Positions 15,092 to 26,100 of a stretch of 64,000 nucleotides of DNA are shown in pieces. The stretch comes from Seriola aureovittata. Lineage: Eukaryota; Chordata; Actinopteri; Carangiformes; Carangidae. The position numbers were made by a program, and so were the translations under genes. The notes under the pieces are model-generated. The model was not told the origin of the DNA and made no database searches. It saw nothing but the letters and a program-made list of their open reading frames with translations. Numbering within the stretch: position 1 is the stretch's first letter; every line of letters begins with the position of its first letter. Location: the NCBI RefSeq assembly GCF_021018895.1, contig NC_079373.1, positions 16,797,501 through 16,861,500 of the forward strand, written 5' to 3'.

Positions 15092-15112
15092 TATATATGT
15101 GTGTGTGTGTGC
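15049..15112. repeat. (GT)n microsatellite with TATATA interruption
   Basis: A pure GT run of about 40 bp, then GAGTATATATGTGTGTGTGT. Confidence 0.96.
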
Positions 15113-15554
15113 GACTGTATCTGAGGAGGGGAGGAGTACTTTGAGATGAAAGCCCAGAGAGACAGCTATGGGGAGATGCAGAGACAGCAGGTGGTGCTAG
15201 GCGCGCTCTCCTGTTGCGGCTGAAGGAGGCAGAAAGGTTTTTTTTGTGTCAACAGATCAATAATTGTGAGACTGGGAGATGACTATCCATTTCAGATTGT
15301 CTGACACAGATAAAGGTGAAAGATGTAGTCTAGACAAAAAAATGACACAAACAAACTGTAATAGCCGCTGAAAAATAATATGGCTGCATCTGTCCGGTCC
15401 GGTTTGTCACTCTCTGTTACACACGCCGGCGGGCTTTGGGATAGCAGAAATGTAAATACTATGCTGTATCAGAGGGCAAGACTTGACCCCACTAATGACA
15501 CAACAGCTTGTCTTAACACGAGTGCATGCATATACAGTAAGTACGCATATAGAA

Positions 15555-15682
<128 letters not shown>

Positions 15683-15930
15683 AGCTCCAGTCTGTCAGCC
15701 ACTGTCCACAGCCCTCTTATTGGACCAGGCAGACTGTCACCTCTTCTGATTCCAGCAGGCACACACAGATGAGAGCTACTAATTGCCTTGCTGGGGCACC
15801 GACGTGACTCGCATGTGACCAGCTTGGCTTACAGGCATGGGAGGGCTGATGTGCATAGGTGACTCTGGAGCTTGTAAGTTGTTTGAGGGTAAAGGGGGGG
15901 AAGAACAAGAAGGAAAAAAAGACTTGGAAA

Positions 15931-15934
15931 GTGT

Positions 15935-15982
<48 letters not shown>
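15931..15982. repeat. (GT)n microsatellite
   Basis: Two GT runs separated by a single GA step. It lies about 140 bp downstream, in the TRIM44 transcription sense, of the putative TRIM44 microexon. Confidence 0.96.
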
Positions 15983-15986
<4 letters not shown>

Positions 15987-16123
15987 ATGCAAGATGAGTA
16001 CTTCTCAGCCTCATGGTGGTTGATGGCACAAGGACCTGAGCAAGGAGGCTTTGAAGGGTCCTTAGTCGCTGCTAAACTATCCTGCTATAAAAAGGTGAAC
16101 ATGAATCACACTGGCAGTCTTAC

Positions 16124-16146
16124 CTTGGCCTGGCCTCAATGTCGTG
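16124..16146 (-). CDS. trim44: Probable TRIM44 fourth coding exon (23-nt microexon)
   Basis: On the minus strand a long pyrimidine tract (about 50 nt, mostly CT) ends in CATCGTTTCAG. It is followed by 23 nt and the strong donor AAG|GTAAGA. Entering in phase 0 after HRVM, it reads HDIEARP plus two bases of an R/S codon, without a stop. Splice signals on both sides and an open frame in the required phase support a microexon. The gene and strand fit, about 6.7 kb downstream of exon 3. What is missing is homology: the peptide does not resemble the mammalian acidic C-terminus, and the next exon was not identified. A chance decoy is possible. RNA-seq junction reads from 22827 to 16146 would settle it. 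Confidence 0.6.
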
Positions 16147-19100
16147 CTGAAACGATGAGAAAAGAGACAGAGAGAGAGAAAGAGAGAGGGAGACAATAAA
16201 ACATTTTAAATCTTAGCACAGGTGTTGTGGATAACAAATAAAAGGCAAACAACATAATTTACATCAACTTGGTCCACAGCTGGTGTGGCTCTAAATCTGA
16301 CCAATTAATTTTCACTTTCATCCACCAGTTGTGCTCATGTTTATTCATGAGCTCCAAAAGAAGCAGTCTGGAACAAAGCAGCAAATGAGCTGCAAACATG
16401 ACTCACGTGCCGGCTTTACTGTTTCGTTCTGAGTGGGATGAAAAAGATTTTTCAATGTCAAAATGATGGACGTGAGTTGTTCACTGCCAGTATGTGGCGC
16501 TTTGACAAACAGTGAAAGCTACAGGTTTATTAATGTGCCAAAATGCTAATTCTTATTTATTTATTAATTTAAAAGAAAAAAATCATATTTCAAATTCTGT
16601 CAGTTCCTGGATGATGTAATTACATAATTTCACAAGGCTTACCCATGACATTTAAATTATAGCTCTGAATTTACTCATAGACCTGTATACTCTGTATTTC
16701 GCATACCAAACACACAGCTCCAATATGTATCACGATTAAAAGCGCTGTTACATACTAATGTGACACTCCTTCGTAAACCATTCCTAATCTTAGTTGGTCT
16801 ATTTTCAGTCAAGACGGCCTTCAGCCTCTTTTGTTACCTTTAATGTTCTGCCTTGGACAGACTGTACTGTTGTACTGGACCTTAACCATCAGTGCTAAGA
16901 TTGCTGAGACAGAAAGGAATTTTGATGCTGTGCTGTGCAGCAGATGAGAGAAGAGCTGATGAGTGGAAGCTGTGGAGCGCTGACTGGCTGACTGCTTCAC
17001 TGACTAAGATTTGGCTCTAAATTTAATTAGCTTCAGATCTGGACAAATACGTGGTCTCAAATATTGGAACTCAGTGAGATTTTTCTTGGTTTACCTTGTC
17101 AAACACTTCAGTAGACTCAAATGTAAATTTGTGAAATCAGGGTGCAAAACTGACAATCACCAAAGAAGCTCTTGAGTGGCTGGTGAAAGACTCCCTCTAC
17201 ACAAAGCACACGTTGGCAAACTTCCTTCTCTTCGTCTGTTGCCTGGTAGGTCAACTGATATATCACTAGTTACAACACTGAACAATAAAAGGGTGTTATA
17301 TTTATATGACAAAACAATAATGTTGCTGGATAAAAACATTGTTCGCAGGTGAACCAGTAAGTGTACGGTAACAGAATATCATTCATCAAGTCTTTTTAAA
17401 ATATTATAGTGAGTAAGCGCTACACTTTAGGGAGATATTTGCGTATTTAAGTCTAGCACTGGCGTTATATATCTTTTTATTAATATCAGTGATTCCTCTG
17501 AATCAATGACCCTATCCTGTTATTCGTGATATCAGGATAGTCATTCCTGGTGATCAGATAGACCTAGTATAATATACAGTGTCAGTGTCCAGTGTCAACT
17601 TAGCAGCATAACACATCAGTCAAATTTAATTTTGTTGACAATTCTGTATAAGTAAATGTTGAATTAGTTATGTATTCTCTACTTCTTTGATATTTGTTTG
17701 GTTGCATTATATTACAGCAATGTAAATGTTATTCTGTCAGTTGTGTGCTTTGTTTTCATTTGGTCTAATTAAAGAGTTTTGTGGAGCCACTGCCCAAAAA
17801 ACTGAAAGAAATATGCTGTGAAAAAGCAGCTGACGGCTATAGAGCTTTGTAATTACCAGTTTGCAACAGTGTAGAGAAAAAGCAGACCTTGAGGGGCGAA
17901 TAAAACCAGATTCAACATTTCCCATCTTATTCACATGGCTTAGAGCAGTTCAATCAATACCTGAACACACATAAAAACTGGTCTCTCAAAGCTAGAAAAA
18001 TAGCTAGGCTTGTGTCTGTCAACAGCAGTTGCAACCTAAAACTGTTCCATTCATAAATTTAAAAAAAAATCAACTTCATACGATGATGTGCTCCTGAACT
18101 GTTTGAATGAGAACAATTTTTCAAAACAGTGCTGTTAACTCAACAGCTCAACAGAAGAGTGCCATTTACAATTAAATTAAGGTCAACTAGTATTTGTAAT
18201 ATGCTCATCTTAATCTGTTTTCAACAGTCAACACCGCAAAATTTGAACCTAGTTTTTTGGTTGTAAATAATTGATAGGGACAATCTGAAAATCTTTGCAT
18301 CCGTTCCACTGTTGAAAAGGAACGGTATACCCGGCAACCTTTAAACAGCTGCTACAACGCAATCAAACAGGGTATTTGTCCGCATCACACTACATCCACT
18401 AAAAGTCCTTGTTTTTGCCATTGACAGTTATGTTATAAGTGTCTGACAACATTGTGAGAACAGATACTTCAGTACCAAGTTGAAGCCAAATTTCAGAAAA
18501 TTCTGCTGGTACTTGTTTTTCTACAGCACTGTAGTTACTTAAGGTACCATAAGGTAGTGGAGATACAGTATGAGTCTTCAGGCAGTATAATAACCTTACA
18601 CTTGTAGGCAGCAACTTCCTTTGGGTTGTAATGGGTGTTTCTGGATAGACAAAGAACTTACTCTTTAACAAGACGGTCTACCCTGTAGAAATCCAATCCA
18701 TGATGTTTTCAGACACTTATAATAACAATCTGAACCTGTCAATGGCAAAAACAAGCATTTTTAATGGATGCACTTTGAGGCAGACAAATTCTCCATTTCC
18801 ATACGTTTCGCGGTTGCTGGGTACACAAAGAGTTATCCTTTCAGTGCATGGGGGTTTGCAATAAGCTCATATGATGAATTATTGATAAATTATCACTTTT
18901 TATTGTTTTCAAATGGATTAAAATGAAACTATTCCCCAACATGCATTTATATTAAAAATGAATACTGAAATAAACTGCATGGAAAAAGGCCATCTCAGAG
19001 CAGTTCATTGTGACCTGGGTCATGAGTCAGGGTTGGGTCACTGATGCAGACATGCAATGCCTGACTAATGAGGCATCTTGGCTTTGTTTTCATGCCAAGA

Positions 19101-22100
19101 GGACTTTATAGCTTAAACAGTGTTGAGCCTCTGCCTCCACGCTTCTAAACATAATCACAGACTGAAGGAACCTTACAGAACCTCTTCAGCCATATGTGGG
19201 AAAATATGGTCCAATACAATTGCACAGTAAAGTAGGTGATGCAGACACAAGTGGGATGGTATTTACAAAGGGCACAAGTTCACCAGTGCTGGCTTGCAGG
19301 ATCACATTTTGATTCGATATATTTCTCTATAATCAAGTAAGTTTAATGGTCTATGTTATCTACTATAGCATATGTTATATATATCAATATATTATAATTA
19401 TAAAATTCTACCTACAGTATCCATCTATAACTTTTTATTCTGCACATACGTATTTCCTTCTTGTCTTTTTAATATTTATGTTTAGTATGTGTGTCTCTGT
19501 ATAAATGTCCTGGATGGTGCAAATCTTTCTGTGCTTGTACCTGTCTACTTTCTGCAAAGTCAAAATCAGTGTTTCTAATTACTATATAGTCATCAGTGAA
19601 TGTTCAAGTAAACAGACTGAGTGGTTCTACAAATTAGTGCCGACTCGCCCTTTTTTTTTTTTTATTAAAAATGTTGAGACAGAGTTTGATAATAATTGGA
19701 CAAAGTTTGTTAATAAATTGTCCCTCTGGCTCCTGCTGATTGGTGAATTTCCAGAATGTCTTTCACCCCTGATGATCCTCTTCATTGTGTTTGCTTATGT
19801 GTGTCTACACCTGTGTGTTCCTGTTCCGAAATTAAAAGACAGATGAGAGAATATTAACAGAGCCAGTGGTAGTGTTTGTTTGACCTTTATCAATTATGCA
19901 GTTTATTCTTTGGGAGAAGTTTGAAGGAAGGATTTTATGCAGGTGATAAATATTATACATTGTAGCTGCTCCATTCCACAGGCCTAGAGATTGATGTGCT
20001 TACAAAGCAGCAATCGCTTTTCTGACTTGGCTCTGAAGCTGCTAGTCTTTCTTTTTTTGTAAAAAGTTGGAAGGCACTACTTCCAAAAAGTGCTGGAGGC
20101 TATAACTGTTGCTCTCTAGCAAACAGGATTAGATTGTGCTTTACAGGAGGAGAGTAAACAGAACCCACAACAGCAAACAGGGTCAACACATTCAAATATG
20201 TATTTCCATTTGAACAAAGGTGAAGGTATTGGTTTTGTTTCTAGTGTCTTCTATCATGGCTTCGTTCATGGATTACAAATCTCTCACACTAGTTCACTAC
20301 AGTACAGAGAATGTCTGTGGACTTTCCACCACTGCAGCCTTTGCTGGAAGCGGCTTGTGTTGCTGAAACAACAGATGAACTGATTAATAGATCAACACAA
20401 AATTAAATCTTTTCAAATATGAGAGGTGCTTAACAACTTTTCATACGTTGTACATTGAATTTAAATAATTATTTTACTGTTGGCAAAACAAATATCATCT
20501 CATTTCAGTTTGAGATTTGTTGATTTTGTTACGTTAAACATTTACTGTAACTAATTGATCAAAACAATTATTGACAAATTAATCAAAAAAGGATTGTTTC
20601 AGACCAAGTAGCAAAAGTAGCAAAAGTGCAGTAAAAGAGGCAAGTGAAGGACTGTAGCTCAATGTGCCATTTGTAGGCACAGCCACTATGAGGCAGACAG
20701 TGACAGAGTGAGTGAACAAGTTGGAGAACTAATGTTTGGGTCAGTTATTCTATTCATCTACAATGCTTTTCAACCATAATGACAGCAGGTGTTGGCGAGT
20801 TAAGGTGCACTTGATGCAGCTTGTCCTCTTAATAACTGTATCGGTAACCCCTGTATTTATTCACTTCAGATCTCCCGATTTCACACATTCTCAGACTACA
20901 TATACACTTCTGCCCAACTCCCTCTGAACTGTGTGTATCCACATAAAATCAAAGTAAGACACACTTGCTGAATAAGTGTATTGCTGCATAAGCACCCTCT
21001 CTACACCATCACACAATTCTCCTGTGAACAAACATCTCCAAACAGCACAACCCATTACTATATTACTTAATATAGTAATATAGTATATTATGTAATCCAG
21101 CAATAACTAACACATGACAACAAATGGGGTAACCACTGGCATTCAATTAGGGCCTTAATGAACCTGGCTCACCATGGATTCATTTCTCAGCTAGAAAAGC
21201 AATCTGCTACCACCATTACTGCAGTCTTCCTTGCACCGCACAGCATCGCACTCAAGAACACTCAAGCCTCCTTTCTTGACTGTGGTGACTAAAGAATGGC
21301 AAGTGGCAAATACACCAGTGGGATGTTTTAATCTGGGGGCTAAAAAAAGCCTCCTCTTCAGTGTTCAAATGAGAAATGAGGGAGAGAAATGCTGCAGAAT
21401 CTGAAGTAATGTAAGTGCACCGAGACGCCCCGCACTTCTGCACTTCGTGTTTATACATGCAAATGTATAAATGTATAAACTGTGGCCGCACACATGTTCC
21501 GGGGTGAACAGTACTTTGGCATGAGAACCTAGCTTTGACTGACGGGCTGGTTTATAATAAGAAAAGGAACAGAGCACCCAGCTGCTGTGTTCATACCTGG
21601 AAAATACTGTGGCCAGAGGAGAAACATAGTTGCTGCATCAGCACAACAGCTCAGGATTTATTTGGAGCTAACTACCTGTAACACACTGACACAGGTGACT
21701 GTATGAATGGAAAACTGCATTTCTATACATAAAAATAATGCATGCCTGGATATATACTGGCAGTCTCTCCCCCTTTAACTAGAACAACGCTATCTATGGT
21801 GGCACCTGTTTACCATATTTATTTTGCTATAATGACTGTGCAGCAGGTGCCACAGTCATTATGAAGATAATTGTTTAAGTGGAAGGCCTAGGATCAAGCC
21901 TCCATTGCACCAAGCCCTTTCAAGCAATAACTTCTCTCTAGGCCACGTCACAGCCACATGAAGACAAATTGAGATGCCACTGCTGCCTATCCAATGCAGT
22001 AAATTATCAATAATAATTATTTACACCATGCACCATATAGTCGGCAACACACGATCAGCAACACAACGGCTTTGTGTCTGGCCGGACAATTGTTTCTAAT

Positions 22101-22826
22101 TGTTTATTGACAAGAGCAATAGCGCATGTTTTTAAACGGCTGCCCTTAGTAACAACGTTGGCACCGATCTACTGTGTTCAAAGTTTGTATTAATTAATTA
22201 TTGACCCTGCTTGCTTGCTTGTGTTCACAGTACTCAGCAGACCTCGTGACGCAACATGACACTGTCGTTCATGGTGTCAGCTTTGCTCAGAAATGGGCCT
22301 CTGGATCAAATGCATTGGTTTTTCATATATTTTGGCAACCGCTTTCAATTCTGGTTCACAACAACCTAAGTTTGAACTAACTACTCAAGTGGATCGAGTA
22401 GAATTTGTCAGACAAATTGACATAGGTAGATTTTTGATAGCCTACCTTAAACATACATTGTAACCAGGGCGGGAATCCCACTAATTTCTTCCACATAGAA
22501 ATCACCTCAGATTCAGAGGGCAATATTTGAGCAAGGCCAACACCTTCAACTGCATCAGATTGTGAAGTTTACTGAATTAGACTGTATTTTATGTAAAGCA
22601 AAAAAGTATAAGAATATGAAGAAGGAATGGTGGTTCTAAGTATCACACTAGATAAATTATGGCATGCTAAATGTCAGTCACACTGGGCTTCTGTGACATC
22701 AACTTGCTAACCTTTATACCTGCACTTCACTGTGCAGTGAGTGAGACTCCAAATACTGATTGTATATAGGCTGTTTAAGAAGCAGAATAAGGAATGAAGA
22801 AAGGATAGAAGGAAGGCTCTTCTCAC
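16147..22826 (-). other. trim44: TRIM44 intron (coding exon 3 to microexon)
   Basis: About 6.7 kb of AT-rich DNA without supported exons. It starts with the donor GTGAGA at 22826 and ends with the pyrimidine tract before 16147. Notable content is a perfect 12-bp hairpin at 21829-21862 and an AT-rich near-palindrome around 21057-21090. Confidence 0.6.
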
Positions 22827-23123
22827 CATCACTCTGTGGGCTGGTGCAGGCCCTGCTACGAGGACCTCTGCCACCGCCGCAGGACCTATTGCCTGTGCCT
22901 CAGCTTGTTCCAGCAGGCATAGCTGGTGTGTGATGTTAGCCATCTCCTCCTGCAGCCGCTCCGTTTGGACAGTGATCTCTGCGATCTTCTCTGCAGCAGA
23001 CGCCGTCAAGAACGCCTCTTTGAGGTCTACCAGGTGAAGGGTCCTCTTCTCCTCCAGACGCACCAGTTTGCGGAGCTCGTCGAACTGGCTGTTCACATAG
23101 GCCTCTAGTTCCTCTGTGGACAT
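22827..23123 (-). CDS. trim44: TRIM44, third coding exon (coiled coil)
   Basis: This 297-nt exon encodes 99 residues, from MSTEELEAYVNSQFDELRKL to HRVM. The acceptor is TTATCGCAG and the donor is ATG|GTGAGA, phase 0 at both ends. The helical block with LEEKRTLHLVDLKEAF is the diagnostic TRIM44 coiled coil; human TRIM44 has a closely similar segment containing HLVDIQEA. The second half (about residues 70-99) is Ala/Pro/Val-rich and not obviously conserved with mammals, where the tail is acidic. If the following intron were retained, translation would add 39 unrelated residues before a stop. TRIM-family coiled coils drive homodimerisation, so this exon probably carries the dimer interface. Confidence 0.93.
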
Positions 23124-26100
23124 CTGCGATAAGTAGAGGAGACAGAAAGGGGAGAGTAAAGGAATTAAACGGTGAATTTATGTAGAGAACAGAAAGGAGA
23201 TACTGGACTGCCATTTAAAATGAATCTGGATGAATTTTAAACTAGTTCGGAATTATTGAGATTTACTAATAAAACAGAGGAACATAAATAGACATCAAAC
23301 TCAAAAACATCTAAAGCTAAAATAGAGATGAGATTTAAAGTTGCATTGAGCATTAAAGTTGTAAGGGTATGAACTGAACATCCAGCGATGAAATGTAGAT
23401 ACTCATATAGAATCACCGCAGTATAGAGGAAAAACAGAAAATTCTATCTTTTACTTTGACATGGGAATATTATTTCAAGAAACCCACTGGCCTCTGTCAT
23501 GCAATAGCTAATTGATAGCTTGAAGCAGATCCCCTAAATGCAAACTCCATGCATCCCATCTGTAGATAGAGACCTCAGAGGCTCCTTCTACTACAGCAAG
23601 CCATCTGTTTGGCTTTCAAGGCAAGTGAACTGCTCACTGAGATACCCTTTTAATTCCTCTCCCTGTTCCCCGATGAGGCTCTCTTTAGCTATGACTCATT
23701 ACGTTAAAACACCTCAATAAACAGACGCCTCCCTACAATCCTTCCCACTGAGATGGCTCCACCCCCAGCGCAGATGCTGTCGTGAGGTAAAACACCCCAA
23801 AGTCCCATGTCATGATCTCTGCTCCTGAATATGTTATAATCACTTCAATCTACGAACATCAGCTGCTCGCTCTCCCCTCCTCCCTTGGGCAGAATTTCAC
23901 TTTCTTCCTTTCCATCTATTTTATCTTGTTTCCCCTCAGCCTCCCTCTCTCTACTGAAGCAAGGAATCATCAGTCTTCACTGAGGTTGGCAGAACCGAGG
24001 CCCCTAGGGGCCCAAAGTTTTATCGTGTATTTGCCATTTCTGCACAAGCAATCAGATTCTCCAAATTGCCCATTAAACCAAGCGCGAGAAGTAACATTTT
24101 TAATTTACTTTCTTTGTATGAGCAGAGAAAAACATGCGCATTGTTCATTCTGAATCAGACAGAGAGAGTTAGTTAACATCCAATTGGAAAGCAAAGACTC
24201 ATTTTCTCTTTTTGCCTCACCAAAATCAATGCCCTGAATACATGTATGATAGAGGAGGAACAACAACAACAGGGTTCGATTAGCAACAGGTTCCATTTCT
24301 TGTTCAGATACACAATTTAAATCTATCTGTGAATGTGGAAGACTGAGGACACTTTTCAAATCTATCTATCTAGGCCTCTGGAATGAAATTCTTATACTTT
24401 AATATACAGAGTAATAGACGGAAGTGCTTTAGATATAATAAATCCATACTAAATTACACTACAGGCTGATTAAATCTTCTAGAAGACTCATCATTTTAAA
24501 CGTGAGCTGTGAGCACTTAAAAAACACATTAAGATATGACAAGGCATTTACTACTTCATTTTGTGCTGGGACTAGAATTTAATGCTGAAGCTGTTGCTCA
24601 TGTTTTGACAGGGGTGCAAATTCATCAGGGGTGAAAAAGGTGACAAAGACGCAAGAGATGTGGTTTTTGCTCTTTCCAGCAATTGCAACTGCTATTTGGT
24701 AAATTAAAAGTCAGGGCTTAGATATGACATTTATAAATTGACTTCACAATCACTACAACAAAAAGAAAAACAAGGTAATTTTAATTCAGCTTCTGTCGTT
24801 TTCAGAGAAAAACTACATAAATCACAACAAGTTTACTCGCCAGTTTTGATGTTTCTAATGTCTCACTCTAAGCTGACTCTGACTGAGGTGTCCTTGATGC
24901 CATGAAATGTCAACAAATTCAATATTCAACTCCAACTCACCTACAGATGTAAATAATCCTTTCCAATATTCATTTCTAAAACCTTTGACATCTGCTAGAC
25001 CTTTACAATTATTATCAGTTAGCCAGATGGACTATAGCTATCTGTATTTTCAATATCTATGAAATCAATAACAGCTTACAGTAGCAGTAACCACTTCATT
25101 AGTTAATTCCATGTCAGACATAGCTTTAGCATTCAGCTATCATCAGGAATAGGAAAAGTTAAATTTTAACCACAATATTTCTTTTAAATGACTAGTCTAT
25201 CAATAACTTAAAGTGAGACCATGTAATATTTGAACTAAGAAAAGATGCAAACTCCTTTTGCAAATAAAAAGTTCAATTTATGACCAGTAGCCTACAGTTA
25301 CATGAGAAAGTTTGTTAAGGTTAGCAAAAGTCACATATATACAAACATTATTTCTGCACAATAAACAATGTGAATATATGTATCTGTTTAGTAAAGGATA
25401 AACTGTCCAATGCAAAACATGTGGTACAATATTGGTGACAACTAATGAATATCTATTTGTGGTAACAACAAAGTTTAAGGGAATGGAATGTTTGCATAAA
25501 TCACAGGGAACAATGCTACCCGAAAGCAAAGCTATGACATGAATAGGGCAGCCAGAAGCATGACATAAAACTTATCATCTTTAGTATCTTATCTGTCATT
25601 AATCTGACACATTCCATCATCACAGCTCCCAATCTCCAGGACCCCCTGCCCTCTCATCCAGTCCCTGTGGCCTCAGTGGCAGATGGGAGCCGTGATCCTG
25701 GATCAGTGCTCTTTGTGTTTGTTGAGCAGGAGCCCTCTGCCCTTGGACCTTTCACTCAGTGACAGAGTTTCTCTGAGAATTTGTCCTGCTAGCAAGGAAG
25801 GCGCATTCATGCGTGCTAATCTTCATTTGCATTGCTGCAAGCTGAGGCCACGAAATGAGGCCTCGGGAGAGACAACGGCACACTGCTTACAAGGGCAGAG
25901 TTGGAGTAAGGACGAGGGATGAGAGAGAGAGCGCACGCAGAGGTAGGACATCAGGCCAGCAGATTAAGAAAGCTCATTTCTTTTTCAAGCAAAGGGAGGA
26001 CGTTAGGAAAGCAGATTAAAAAAGCCTAATTATTTTTCAGTCATGTTTCTGACATGCTTTGTATTATTACTATAGAACCTCTTATCTGACACATTAAGGG

